From the NCBI GenBank assembly GCA_002729875.1, contig PBZD01000126.1, forward strand, positions 1 to 64,000: a stretch of DNA of 64,000 nt, written 5' to 3'. The notes beneath the pieces were generated by a model that was given only the letters and a program-made list of their open reading frames with translations, did no database searches and was not told the DNA's origin. Shown here in pieces: positions 55,081-64,000 of the stretch. The DNA is from Chromatiales bacterium (GTDB taxonomy: Bacteria > Pseudomonadota > Gammaproteobacteria > Steroidobacterales > GCA-2729495). Each line of letters begins with the position of its first letter. Within the stretch, counting starts at the first letter, position 1. The position numbers and the translations under genes were made by a program.

Positions 55081-55256
55081 TCACCCGGATTGATATTTGC
55101 CAGCCGTCCACAGACCGGCCTCAGCGAAATTTTTGTCGACATTCAGGGAGGGTATGGCAATTCGGGCAAACCAATCAAGATACGCGCTAATATGCCAGCC
55201 GTGGCTGATGGTATGCTCCAAAAGTCCCCAACTACCCAAACCAGGAGAGCCAGACC

Positions 55257-56438
55257 ATGCCCGAATCATTCCTGCCTCCACAGCGTAGGCTGATGGGACC
55301 CGGCCCGTCGGACGTACCAGAACGAGTTCTGACGGCGCTGGCACGCCCCACGATAGGCCATCTGGATCCGGATTTCATCGCCATGATGGACGAGTTGAAA
55401 GGTTTGCTGCAGTTCGCATTCCACACCAGCAATACGCTGACGCTGCCGGTATCGGCACCCGGATCGGCCGGCATGGAGACCTGTTTCGTTAATCTCATCA
55501 ATCCGGGCGATACGGTTATCGTTGCACAGAATGGCGTATTCGGCGGTCGGATGCGTGACAACGTTGAACGTTGTGGAGCGCAGGCTGTTCTTATCGAGGA
55601 TGAGTGGGGGCAACCCGTTGACCCAAACAAGGTCGAAGATGCGCTGCATGCCCACCCCGAGGCCACCGCCCTCGCCTTTGTGCATGCCGAAACTTCGACA
55701 GGGGCACGGTCTGATGCACAGACATTATGCGCCCTTGCGACCCATCATGATTGCCTGTCGATTGTCGATACCGTGACCTCACTGGGTGGCATCAAAGTCG
55801 ACGTTGATGGCTGGGGTGCCGACGCGGTGTATTCCGGCACCCAGAAATGCCTCTCCTGCGTACCCGGCATCTCACCGGTAACATTCAGCAAGCGTGCCGC
55901 TGAACACATTAGCAACCGGGATCACGCAGCACAAAGCTGGTTTCTGGACCTTGATTTGGTAATGGGTTACTGGGGTGACAGCGAACAACGTACTTACCAT
56001 CATACAGCGCCGGTCAACGCGCTTTATGCCCTGCATGAAGCTTTACTTATCTTGCAGGAAGAGGGCCTTGAAAATGCGTGGCAACGCCACGCCAGTCATC
56101 ACCATGCACTGGCTGCCGGCCTAGAAGCGCTCGGCATGTCCTTTGTCGTCGCTCCGGATTGGCGGCTACCGCAGCTTAACAGTGTAAGAATTCCGGACGG
56201 CCTTGATGATGCCACGGTTCGCAACCGACTGCTCGATGAATATAACCTGGAAATCGGCGCCGGGCTCGGTCCACTGGCCGGCCAGGTCTGGCGAATCGGG
56301 TTAATGGGCCACAGCTGTCGTCAGGACAACGTTCTGTTGTGCCTCAACGCATTAGGTAAAATCATTACCGAAGCAGACACGACTATCGATGCGTCATGCG
56401 GAATCCAGGCCGCGAAAAATGTTTACGCGGCAACCTAG
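55257..56438 (+). CDS. Class V aminotransferase, serine/alanine-glyoxylate type
   Basis: The 393-residue PLP enzyme begins RRLMGPGPSDVPERVLTALARPTIGHLDPDF, the typical family start. The cofactor Lys is Lys197 in YSGTQKCLSCVPG and the Asp that pairs with the pyridine ring is in SIVDTVTSLGG. The C-terminal WRIGLMGHSCRQDNVLLCLNALG is the family ending. It transfers the amino group of alanine or serine to glyoxylate, likely in photorespiration-like or serine-cycle metabolism. Confidence 0.88.
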   Translation: MPESFLPPQRRLMGPGPSDVPERVLTALARPTIGHLDPDFIAMMDELKGLLQFAFHTSNTLTLPVSAPGSAGMETCFVNLINPGDTVIVAQNGVFGGRMRDNVERCGAQAVLIEDEWGQPVDPNKVEDALHAHPEATALAFVHAETSTGARSDAQTLCALATHHDCLSIVDTVTSLGGIKVDVDGWGADAVYSGTQKCLSCVPGISPVTFSKRAAEHISNRDHAAQSWFLDLDLVMGYWGDSEQRTYHHTAPVNALYALHEALLILQEEGLENAWQRHASHHHALAAGLEALGMSFVVAPDWRLPQLNSVRIPDGLDDATVRNRLLDEYNLEIGAGLGPLAGQVWRIGLMGHSCRQDNVLLCLNALGKIITEADTTIDASCGIQAAKNVYAAT

Positions 56439-56450
56439 CCCGATTACTGG

Positions 56451-57065
56451 TTATTCTGCCGTGGCCGCTGCAGGTGTCTCTACAGGTGCCACAGTTGGTA
56501 ACGTTGCAGACACCTGATCGGCATCAGACCCGGCGAATACACGTTCTGCTCGCAATGCACTGATCACATCACCGGTGATATCAATAGCAGGATCGAGCCA
56601 GAACACAGATTGATCAACCAGCAAGACGACACTCGCATCTCTTGATCGGGCAATTTTCTCGGCAAACGGTTTGACGGCCTCGCGATAATCCAAAATAAGA
56701 TTTATTTCAGCTTTCTGCACTTTCTGCTGCGCCTCGGACTGCAACTGGGCGTACTGTTGTTGTGCCTGTTGCGATAATTGCTGCAGCTGTACTGCCTGCT
56801 CCTGGGTCGGCGTATCGCCAATCTTGGCACGCTCGTCCGCCAACCATTTTTCAATTTCCTTGGCCGACTCAATGAGTTGGGCATTCGCATCTTCACGAAC
56901 CGTTTGTGCCTGGTTTTGCATCGACTGTTCCTGACCGGTCGCCTTTGCGATGGCAGAAAGATCTACGACGAGGGTACCCGGCTCTGCAGCGGGCGTCTGA
57001 TTGCAACCTGCAAGAAACAGCGCTGCCAACAAGCAAGCAACAAAAAGACCTGAAATTGATTTCAT
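56451..57065 (-). CDS. Skp/OmpH-like coiled-coil lipoprotein
   Basis: The start is ATG 57065 (MKSISGLFVAC), giving a lipobox LFLAGC. The mature part has a long helical coiled coil (about 40-135, rich in Gln, Glu and Ala: QAVQLQQLSQQAQQQYAQLQSEAQQK) followed by a globular end with SVVLLVDQSVFWLDPAIDITGDVI, the arrangement of periplasmic OmpH/Skp-type chaperones. Lipidation differs from E. coli Skp, which is soluble. It converges with the aminotransferase gene. Confidence 0.75.
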   Translation of the reverse strand: MKSISGLFVACLLAALFLAGCNQTPAAEPGTLVVDLSAIAKATGQEQSMQNQAQTVREDANAQLIESAKEIEKWLADERAKIGDTPTQEQAVQLQQLSQQAQQQYAQLQSEAQQKVQKAEINLILDYREAVKPFAEKIARSRDASVVLLVDQSVFWLDPAIDITGDVISALRAERVFAGSDADQVSATLPTVAPVETPAAATAE

Positions 57066-57146
57066 GTTGTTATCCTCGATAAATCGGCCCACAGCGAACC
57101 GAGCAAGATTTCCAGCACGTAATGTAGCGATCCGGCCGGGTAATAG

Positions 57147-59384
57147 CTAGTCATTGATATGTCGTAATACCCGCCACGGCGTCAAAGGCATATCCTTGAC
57201 CGGCTTACCGATTGCATTGGTTACGGCATTGGCAATGGCCTGCATCGTACAGACGATCGGACCCTCCCCAACCTCCTTGGCACCGAACGGGCCGTTCGGA
57301 TCGATTGTTTCGACGATGATATGCTCTACCTCAGGCATCTCGAAGGCTCGCGGCATCTTGTAGTCGAGCCGCGATGGATTCATAACCTGACCGTCTTCCA
57401 TGATGCATTCCTCGTACAGAACCTGCGACATGGCGCTGAAAACCTGCCCGTCTATCTGTCCTTCAACTATTCGCGGGTTAAGCGCTCGCCCGACATCATG
57501 TGCTGCAGTCACTTTCTCAACAGTCACTACACCCGTACCCGGATCAACAGAAACCTCGGCAATCTGTGCGCCGAACGAATAGGCCATCGTGCCCTTCTCG
57601 AGTGGCGAGTTATAGAACCCGCGCCCCATGACGAATCGGCCCTCCTGACTGTGCAGCGTATCGAAAACCAGTTGCTTGAATTCAATCGCCTTGTCAGGTT
57701 CACCGTCCGGATAAATCAGGCGATTGCGGAACACCAGTTGCTCGGCATCAGCACCGAGTTTCGCGGCCGCAACTTTGGCCAGCTGATCACGCGCATCCTG
57801 GCACGCATTTTTAACCGCATTACCAGTATTAAATGTACCTCGTTGCGTGAATGCGCCCACATCGAGCGGATCCGAATCCGTATCACCTGACACCACACGT
57901 ATATCGTCAGGCGTAATACCAAGCACTTCTCCTGCAATAATCGCCATCGCAGTATGTGAACTCTGGCCTATGTCAGGCAGCCCGATGGACAACGAGGCCA
58001 GACCATCATCGGTGATTTTAATCAATGCAGCGGATGTGTCGTGCTTAAACACCCCTTTTGCACCGGATGCCATTGCACCGATGCCAAGGCCGATGCCCTT
58101 ATACTTTGGTAATTTTCCGTATTTCTCTTTCCAGCCGGCTTGCTCGGCACTTTTCTCAATACATTCCTTCAGGCCGCAGCTTGTATAAAATGAACCGTGC
58201 AGTGGCGTGTAATCCTTGTCAACTGCATTCAGCAGGTTGAATTCAACCGGATCCATACCGATATCCCGCGCGAGACCATCAATATGCTGGCCCAGTGCAA
58301 ACTGGAATTGTGCTATGCCGCCGCCGTGATGGAAATAATAGGGCAGATGGTTGGTGTGAATCAGCCGACCCCGGTAGCGCGATGCATCAATCTTGTACAA
58401 TGCGTTCAGATAACTTGATGTCAGGATAGTTACGATCATCTGTGACTCGACATATGCACCCGTATCAAATAACAGGTCAGCCTCAATGACCTTCAAACGG
58501 CCCTGTTTCGTCGCTCCTGATTTCAGACGATAAACCACCTTTCCACCGGCCCGGCACATGATGAACTCTTCGTCGCCACTGGCACGGATTCGCACCGGCC
58601 GACCGGATTTACGCGACAGCAGTGCGGCCAGAAAATGATGCGGTCGCGGAGTTACCCGCCCCGAAAAACCACCACCGGTATTCAGCGTCAACATGCGCAC
58701 AGCACTGTCCGGCAGCTTAAAGGCGGCCGCAAGAACTTTCTGGAACATCAGCGCGGACTGTGAAGGTGTCCACATCGTCAGCTTGCCAGGCTGAGTGAAA
58801 TCGGCAATTGCAACATGAAACTCGGCATAGCAGTTATGCGACGGATAAGTAACAAACTCTTCCTCGCGGATCTGGTCACAGGCAGCAAATGATGCATCCG
58901 GATCACCCCACGAGGCTTTCTGCTCCCAGCCGACATTCCCCTTGGCTTTGGCATGCAGGAGTGGCGTATCGTCGGCGAGCGCCTGCTTGATGCTGGTAAC
59001 CTCCGGTAATTTTTCATATTTGATTTTGATCAGCGCGGCTGCTTTGGCGGCGGTCTCTTCATCAAGTGCCGCCACTGCCGCAATGTCATGACCTACATAG
59101 GTTGCCTTACCTTGTGCCAGCAACGGCTGATTGACACCAATCCAGATACCCTTTGCGTCCTCTGGCAAGAGCACGGCTTTAACGCCCGGCAATGCTTCCG
59201 CAGCACTTGCGTCAATACTGATAATCCGGGCATATGGGTGAGGACTGCGTACAACCTTGCCGCATAACATGCCCGGCAAACGGACATCATCGGTAAAAAC
59301 TGACCGGCCACTAACCTTGTTAGCGCCATCGAGACGCGTCCAGTTCTTGCCGACAATGTTGAGCTCTTCTGTTTTGGTAACCAT
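57147..59384 (-). CDS. Molybdenum hydroxylase large subunit (xanthine dehydrogenase family)
   Basis: ATG 59384 (MVTKTEELNIVGKNWTRLDGANKVSGRSVFTDD) is preferred over an upstream start with a 43-residue extension that overlaps the small-subunit end. The 745-residue protein follows the family plan: an N-terminal domain, then molybdopterin-cytosine-dinucleotide binding with TGGGFSGRVTPRPHHFLAAL, and the catalytic Glu region FGAKEVGEGP near the end. It is the catalytic partner of the two genes upstream. The 4-hydroxybenzoyl-CoA reductase type is suggested by the medium subunit. Confidence 0.85.
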   Translation of the reverse strand: MVTKTEELNIVGKNWTRLDGANKVSGRSVFTDDVRLPGMLCGKVVRSPHPYARIISIDASAAEALPGVKAVLLPEDAKGIWIGVNQPLLAQGKATYVGHDIAAVAALDEETAAKAAALIKIKYEKLPEVTSIKQALADDTPLLHAKAKGNVGWEQKASWGDPDASFAACDQIREEEFVTYPSHNCYAEFHVAIADFTQPGKLTMWTPSQSALMFQKVLAAAFKLPDSAVRMLTLNTGGGFSGRVTPRPHHFLAALLSRKSGRPVRIRASGDEEFIMCRAGGKVVYRLKSGATKQGRLKVIEADLLFDTGAYVESQMIVTILTSSYLNALYKIDASRYRGRLIHTNHLPYYFHHGGGIAQFQFALGQHIDGLARDIGMDPVEFNLLNAVDKDYTPLHGSFYTSCGLKECIEKSAEQAGWKEKYGKLPKYKGIGLGIGAMASGAKGVFKHDTSAALIKITDDGLASLSIGLPDIGQSSHTAMAIIAGEVLGITPDDIRVVSGDTDSDPLDVGAFTQRGTFNTGNAVKNACQDARDQLAKVAAAKLGADAEQLVFRNRLIYPDGEPDKAIEFKQLVFDTLHSQEGRFVMGRGFYNSPLEKGTMAYSFGAQIAEVSVDPGTGVVTVEKVTAAHDVGRALNPRIVEGQIDGQVFSAMSQVLYEECIMEDGQVMNPSRLDYKMPRAFEMPEVEHIIVETIDPNGPFGAKEVGEGPIVCTMQAIANAVTNAIGKPVKDMPLTPWRVLRHIND

Positions 59385-59400
59385 CTCTAAACCACCGCAC

Positions 59401-59898
59401 TTAACCAGCATTACCGGCTGCACGATCGCGTAGCATTTCCACCGCCTTACGCACAGCTTTTTTGACTTTAATATGCCCCGTGCAGCGACAGAACGCACCG
59501 GCCAGCGCCTCATTTATCTCATCTTCACTCGGGCTTGAGTTGACGTCGAGTAATGCCTTGGTCGTCATGATCAGGCCCGGCGTGCAAAATCCACATTGCA
59601 CGGCACCAAATTCAAGGAATGCATCCTGCACAGGATGCAGTTCACTGCCCTCCTGAACACCTTCTATCGTCGTCACCGAGCGGCCATCCCATTCAATTGC
59701 CAGTGACAGGCACGAGCAGATTGCCTCACCAGCATCGCCATTCACTGTGCAGGCGCCGCAACTTCCCGCTGTACACCCTCGCTTGGTACCGGTCAGACCC
59801 AATTCATTGCGCAACACATCAAGTAATGTGTGATGTGACTGGATAGCAATCTCGTGAGAGTCTCCATTGACCGTCAAAGTAATTAATTGTTTGCCCAT
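59401..59898 (-). CDS. Molybdenum hydroxylase small 2x[2Fe-2S] subunit
   Basis: The 165-residue protein has the two iron-sulfur binding domains: GCTAGSCGACTVNGDAGEAICSC (plant-type ferredoxin) and CGFCTPGLIMTTKALLD...CRCTGH (second domain), the pattern of CoxS, HcrC or XdhC-type subunits. Start ATG 59898; it follows the medium-subunit gene by 21 bases and is followed by the large subunit 16 bases later, giving the order medium-small-large on the minus strand. Confidence 0.92.
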   Translation of the reverse strand: MGKQLITLTVNGDSHEIAIQSHHTLLDVLRNELGLTGTKRGCTAGSCGACTVNGDAGEAICSCLSLAIEWDGRSVTTIEGVQEGSELHPVQDAFLEFGAVQCGFCTPGLIMTTKALLDVNSSPSEDEINEALAGAFCRCTGHIKVKKAVRKAVEMLRDRAAGNAG

Positions 59899-59919
59899 TT
59901 TCAGCCTGTTCCCTTTGGC

Positions 59920-60903
59920 TTAATTGACCTTATCACGCAGTTCATGCAACGCATTACGAATCAGCGTCTTGACGAGACGCCGCTTGAAACCGGAAGGTGT
60001 AAACAGATTTGTTAATTCACCGAGTGCCTTGCGTGCCGCAATTGCGGCAGCTTCGATAGCCTCATCCGTTAACCCGGACTCAATTAGTATTTTTTCGGAC
60101 TCGGCCAGTGCCTTCGGTGCCGCACTGACTGAATTCAACACCAGGCAAACCGAGTCTGGCGCATCGTTGCTGCCTCTTATTGATGCTGCAAATGTACCTA
60201 CCGCAAAATCCAGACCAACGCGCTGCGCCAGTTTAGCAAATATGCTGCGTCGATCACTGCCAGGAATCAACACAGCAGTCAGTAGTTCATCCGGCTTGAC
60301 GACAGTATGATCAACGCCGTCGTCACGGTAGAAATCGATAAGTGCAACTTCACGTTGTCCAGCGTGACTGGCGAGAACAACCGAAGCGTCAAGCACCATC
60401 AGCGCCGGCGCCGTATCGGAACTATTGATTGCGTGGCAACGGTTCGCTGTTTTGATGACATGACATGCTTCCAGATCGGTCTTAAAACACCCTTCACGCG
60501 TCATACGCCAGTTTTCTGACTGATTCGTGTACCAGCAACGCGTCTCCAGGCAAAGGTTTCCGCCAAGCGTTGCAATATTTCGTATATGCCGTGAACCCAC
60601 CGCGGACATCGCATCACGCAGAACCGGAAAGCGTTCGCTGATTGCCGGGTTAGCCACCAGATCGGTTAGTTGGCAACCCGCGCCGATTCGCAATCCACCA
60701 TCCGCCGTTTCCTCGACAGTTTTAAGCTCGCTAACGCCATTCATGCTGACCAGAACCTTGGGCGTATCGAGCCGGTACTTCATATTGATCAGCAAATCTG
60801 AACCGCCGGACATAACCTTGGCATCCGCACCATACTCAGCTAACACCGCCAATCCATCGGCCAGGTTTTTCGCACGTATATATTCGAACTGGGGTAAATG
60901 CAT
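59920..60903 (-). CDS. Molybdenum hydroxylase medium FAD subunit with extra [4Fe-4S] loop (4-hydroxybenzoyl-CoA reductase beta type)
   Basis: The 327-residue FAD-binding subunit has the two FAD segments (VMSGGSDLLINMK; GSRHIRNIATLGGNLCL) and an inserted loop holding Cys123, Cys139, Cys147 and Cys156. Spacings of 16, 8 and 9 are those of the [4Fe-4S] ligands I recall for Thauera aromatica 4-hydroxybenzoyl-CoA reductase beta subunit (122, 138, 146, 155). Ordinary xanthine and CO dehydrogenases lack the loop. The cluster gives that enzyme its reductive direction. No benzoyl-CoA or ligase genes are in view, so the actual substrate is open. Confidence 0.83.
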   Translation of the reverse strand: MHLPQFEYIRAKNLADGLAVLAEYGADAKVMSGGSDLLINMKYRLDTPKVLVSMNGVSELKTVEETADGGLRIGAGCQLTDLVANPAISERFPVLRDAMSAVGSRHIRNIATLGGNLCLETRCWYTNQSENWRMTREGCFKTDLEACHVIKTANRCHAINSSDTAPALMVLDASVVLASHAGQREVALIDFYRDDGVDHTVVKPDELLTAVLIPGSDRRSIFAKLAQRVGLDFAVGTFAASIRGSNDAPDSVCLVLNSVSAAPKALAESEKILIESGLTDEAIEAAAIAARKALGELTNLFTPSGFKRRLVKTLIRNALHELRDKVN

Positions 60904-61015
60904 AAATCTGTCTTTTCAGTAACCGATTAACCAGGTTTTATCCTAATCCAGTAAGACGGCTATTCTCCAGCTTCGGCTCATCCCTATCCACTGGGGGGGT
61001 ATGCCAGTCGACCAC

Positions 61016-62341
61016 TCAGCCGGACTCGGGATTGGCCTGCATAGCGATATTACGCCCAGGCGCAACAAATCTGATGATTATCGCCACGACCAGCAACAAA
61101 GCCTGGTAGACACCGGCCATTACAAACGGCGCCCACGGCGCCCAGGCATCGAATAACCGACCACCGACGGCCAAAAATATCAGGATACCGATCGCCCCAA
61201 AGATGCTGTTCATCGCGAACACACTGCCACGTTCACGGATCGGCGCCTCCTGGCCCACTAGGCTCAACGATGACTTCATCATGAAACTCGAACCGAGTGA
61301 AAGCACTACGAAAAACGGCAACATCGAAAAATCCAGCGGAGATGTAATAATACTCATCGACAGGTAACCCGTTGACGCAAAACCAAGCGCTATGATCGTG
61401 GCCGACACCCGGTTAATACGATCAATAAGCCAGCCGAAAATCGGTGCAGAAAAAAAACTGACCGCCTGCATAATGACTATCATGATGCCGAAACGCGCCA
61501 TCGCCTGAGCGGGGCTCAGGCCCAAAGTGCGTCCGGCGTGAATTGCCCACAAGGCGAGAAATGCGGCCTTGATGACCAAATCGCCGCGCGCAGCAAAGGC
61601 ACCGGCATAGGCCAGCGCAATACGCGGATTCTTCATACTGCGCAATCCACTGACAATCAATGTCCGCATATCTGCACGTTCATGTTGTGCAACCGGTGTA
61701 CCGGCCTTCAGACCGTAGCGCGTCACGATTACGGTTACGATACACAGCAACGCAGCTGTCAAAAACATAACCTTGCCGCCCGTCACGGCATCGTAACCGC
61801 GATCGGCCAACACCAACGGAATGCGCGCGATCACAACGGCCATAAACGCCGCACCGAGAATATTTGCCATACTCGACAGTGCAATCAATTTGCCTCGCGA
61901 TTGTTCCTGCGGGTAATCGTTACTCAGCGTCGCGAGGATACCGGCCGTTGCCGCCATGCCAACCGCATAGATCATGCGCACCGCAAGCAATTCACCGAAT
62001 GTTGTTGCAAACGGCATCAAACCGTAACCAATCCCGATCATCAACAGGCCGAACGAAATGATCGGCCGTCTCCCGATACGGTCAGCGAGCATGCCAAACG
62101 GGTAAAACAGGCAAAGTGCGACAATTTCGGTCCAGAATGACAGGTCACCGGTCACAGCACCCTGCTGAGCACGCGGCAAATTCAGATGCTCGGTGAGCAG
62201 AAATGCGTTGAGCAGGCTGACACCGGATAACATCGCAATACCGACGAATGCAGCAAACAATTTAGCCAGGACATGACCCGGTGATATGCCGGGAGCCAGT
62301 TGTATAGGCCCAAGGGATGCTGTTTTGAGACTCTTATCCAT
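61016..62341 (-). CDS. MFS transporter
   Basis: ATG 62341 gives about 441 residues with twelve transmembrane helices and the conserved loop LADRIGRRPIISFG between helices 2 and 3, ATLSNDYPQEQSRGK between 4 and 5. It is the intact paralogue of the truncated gene at 12103-13101 (many identical segments such as NPRIALAY and RGDLVI). It is divergent from, or 110 bases downstream of, the molybdenum hydroxylase genes in the same direction. Substrate unknown. Confidence 0.86.
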   Translation of the reverse strand: MDKSLKTASLGPIQLAPGISPGHVLAKLFAAFVGIAMLSGVSLLNAFLLTEHLNLPRAQQGAVTGDLSFWTEIVALCLFYPFGMLADRIGRRPIISFGLLMIGIGYGLMPFATTFGELLAVRMIYAVGMAATAGILATLSNDYPQEQSRGKLIALSSMANILGAAFMAVVIARIPLVLADRGYDAVTGGKVMFLTAALLCIVTVIVTRYGLKAGTPVAQHERADMRTLIVSGLRSMKNPRIALAYAGAFAARGDLVIKAAFLALWAIHAGRTLGLSPAQAMARFGIMIVIMQAVSFFSAPIFGWLIDRINRVSATIIALGFASTGYLSMSIITSPLDFSMLPFFVVLSLGSSFMMKSSLSLVGQEAPIRERGSVFAMNSIFGAIGILIFLAVGGRLFDAWAPWAPFVMAGVYQALLLVVAIIIRFVAPGRNIAMQANPESG

Positions 62342-62548
62342 ATTTATCTGACCCACTTCCTCATGACTGACAGCATGTTGGTCTGCCGCGCCGGGTTATC
62401 TGCTGCATCCGCATCTTCCCGGGCAAAAGTTCCATCTTACTGATACTCAAGCGCCCCGTCATCATCAGCATCTTGCCGGGTTTGCCGACTGCAAGCCAAG
62501 ATGACATCATCGCCACTCTTTTAGAACCTGTATATACCAGGCTACCCG

Positions 62549-64000
62549 ATGAACCATATAAGGCTATTACTACCAGTCAAACTGCTATTGACCGCTTTGC
62601 TACTGACGGCATGTGGCAGTAATGGCCTGATGACCAATGCTGAGAAGAAATTGGCAACCGGCGATATCGTTCAACAAATCGAGGAACAGGTCGGTATTTA
62701 CCCGGCAGAGTTCCTGACAGCGTATGTTGATGCCGTTGGCCGGCGACTTGTTGCCGACCTGAAAACGACACCTTACTACTTTCGTTTCAGAATTATCGAC
62801 CAGGGCCAGCCCAATGCATTTGCAACAGCGAATGGTTACATCTATTTATCGCGTGGACTGCTGGCACTGATCAATACCGAAGACGAACTGGCCGGTATCC
62901 TTGCCCATCAGATCACCCACGTCACCCAGCGCCATCACCTGCAACAGGTTGCGCACAATATCCAGCCCGGTGTTCTGACACTGCCCGGACACAGGACCAA
63001 CCGGGTTGTTGCCAGGGATATCAGCCGGGTTATCAAAGCCCCGCTTGATGCGGTGGGCGAAGCACACATCGCCAGATATGCTGATGATCAGGAAAGTGAA
63101 GCCGACCGACTCGCCATCCATATGGCGGCCCGGGCAGGCTATGACCCGATGGCTCTGGCGACCGTACTCTACAACCTCATACGAACCGTCAGATTGTTGC
63201 CTGGTGAGCAACACGAGTCTGCTTTCTTCACCAGCCATCCAACCACTCCGGAACGTATAGCCGACATCAAACGCGAGGCTGAAAATATTTTGTGGACGCC
63301 CGCACAGCCCTTTGCACCAAGCAAACAGGATCTGCTGGATAGACTGAATGGACTGCCGTGGGGCATCAACAACCCCATGCAGGGGGTACTGCATGATCAA
63401 CAATTCATGCAACCCGACATGGATATCTCGATAAATTTTCCAGACGGCTGGAATGTGGTTAATACACCCATTTTTGTCGGTGCATTTGCACCGGACCATC
63501 AGGCTCTGATCATTCTTGGCAGCGCAGAAAGGCCCGGTTCTGTAGCAGAGATTGCTGCTGACTTTGCAACTGAACTGAGTTCTGCAGAAGGTCTGGAAGC
63601 AGCTACGACAGAATCCGTGAAACTGGATATCGGACCGGCCTATCTGGTTCACCTCGTGGACGCATCGGCGGAGCTACCGACCAGCATCTACTACATGTGG
63701 ATTAACACCCGGAACACTACATTGCGGTTTATCGCGACAGGCGCTGATTCATTGCGTAACCAGCTCCGGGATGGCATTTTGAGCCTGCGCAGCATGACCA
63801 GCGAAGAGAAAGCTTCGATTGCCAATGAGTGCATCCGCACCATTGCGGCTAATGCCGGGGAATCGATTCAGCAATTATCCGCGCGAACCGGAAACCTGTT
63901 CTCACCAGAAATGACTGCTGCGGTGAACGGACTACCCGACAACACTATACTGAAACAGCATCAACTTATTAAAATTCTTTCCAGGGAAGCCTATTTTCGC
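62549..64000 (+). CDS. M48-type metallopeptidase-like lipoprotein with HQITH in place of HEXXH (partial, C-terminus outside window)
   Basis: ATG 62549 gives 484 visible codons; the frame stays open to the window end. A lipobox (LLLTALLLTAC) marks a lipoprotein of the BepA/YfgC type. The zinc-helix reads LAHQITHVTQRH, so His120 and His124 are kept but the catalytic Glu of HEXXH is Gln121. The third ligand segment ESEADRLAI is intact. Residues beyond 260 form the C-terminal domain. Zinc binding may remain, but proteolysis should be lost, unless a sequencing error created the change. The minus-strand ORF of 268 residues over this region is a shadow. Confidence 0.8.
   Translation, partial: MNHIRLLLPVKLLLTALLLTACGSNGLMTNAEKKLATGDIVQQIEEQVGIYPAEFLTAYVDAVGRRLVADLKTTPYYFRFRIIDQGQPNAFATANGYIYLSRGLLALINTEDELAGILAHQITHVTQRHHLQQVAHNIQPGVLTLPGHRTNRVVARDISRVIKAPLDAVGEAHIARYADDQESEADRLAIHMAARAGYDPMALATVLYNLIRTVRLLPGEQHESAFFTSHPTTPERIADIKREAENILWTPAQPFAPSKQDLLDRLNGLPWGINNPMQGVLHDQQFMQPDMDISINFPDGWNVVNTPIFVGAFAPDHQALIILGSAERPGSVAEIAADFATELSSAEGLEAATTESVKLDIGPAYLVHLVDASAELPTSIYYMWINTRNTTLRFIATGADSLRNQLRDGILSLRSMTSEEKASIANECIRTIAANAGESIQQLSARTGNLFSPEMTAAVNGLPDNTILKQHQLIKILSREAYFR

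Noticed and set aside
62846-63652. 268-residue reading frame on the minus strand over the M48 gene
   Set aside because: It overlaps a frame with clear M48 motifs and a lipobox; its own product has no recognisable domain and no ribosome site.

Overview
The window looks like chromosome from a free-living, probably marine, Gammaproteobacterium with roughly half G+C. The grounds are the gene types: PdxH, an ABC-F ATPase (Uup), a cold-shock protein, an OmpR/EnvZ-type two-component pair, LdtD/YcbK-type cell-wall enzymes, many Tat-exported enzymes, and a PrsT-like TPR lipoprotein with a VPLPA/PEP-CTERM-type protein. I saw no rRNA, tRNA, CRISPR array, insertion sequence or phage gene. Gene density is high and most intergenic gaps are under 300 bases.

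Layout. 1-6 kb is a surface-display block: a membrane sensor with a degenerate HD-GYP domain (partial, minus strand) translationally coupled to a LapG-type periplasmic protease, then on the plus strand a Slam-like outer-membrane barrel, a secreted protein that may be its substrate, and a protein with a VPLPA-type CTERM tail. 6-20 kb holds cell-wall enzymes (L,D-transpeptidase, DUF882 peptidase), the first of three luciferase-like (LLM) oxidoreductases, a glutaredoxin/HesB-like/rhodanese fusion, a lipoprotein amidohydrolase, a 5'-truncated MFS gene, a PPOX flavoprotein, an exported amine oxidase, DUF1015, NTF2-like and VOC proteins. 20-25 kb is a Tat-exported molybdopterin oxidoreductase (alpha/beta, DMSO-reductase class II) preceded by a nitrilase-fold protein that has lost its Cys and Lys. 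25-32 kb has a methyltransferase, an SDR resembling plant chlorophyll b reductase (NYC1/NOL), a PQQ dehydrogenase, an MFS transporter, a ceramidase-like membrane protein and an aldo-keto reductase.

At 32.3 kb a 34-codon ORF unlisted by normal length cut-offs has a ribosome-binding site fully complementary to the 16S rRNA tail and its own terminator. 32.8-38 kb carries the two-component system, a SPOR lipoprotein, PdxH, an exported SDR and CspA. 38-50 kb has tandem metallo-beta-lactamase-fold proteins, Uup, two more LLM proteins, a DUF1838 protein, a Tat-exported thiamine-diphosphate enzyme and a rhomboid. 50-64 kb has a PrsT-like TPR lipoprotein, a TPR/2-oxoglutarate oxygenase, a protein resembling red chlorophyll catabolite reductase, a class V aminotransferase, a Skp-like lipoprotein, a three-subunit molybdenum hydroxylase of the 4-hydroxybenzoyl-CoA reductase type, an MFS transporter and a partial M48 protein whose HEXXH is HQITH.

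How it may fit together: most of the window reads as accessory catabolism (flavin, molybdenum, PQQ and SDR oxidoreductases with several MFS carriers) plus envelope functions. The most striking points are the NYC1/NOL-like and RCCR-like genes, which would be two steps of chlorophyll breakdown in a bacterium; the Slam-like barrel with an adjacent candidate substrate beside a LapG/degenerate HD-GYP pair; the strongly translated 34-residue ORF; and several enzyme-fold proteins missing catalytic residues. All functional statements come from reading the sequence and remembered family motifs; no database search was run.
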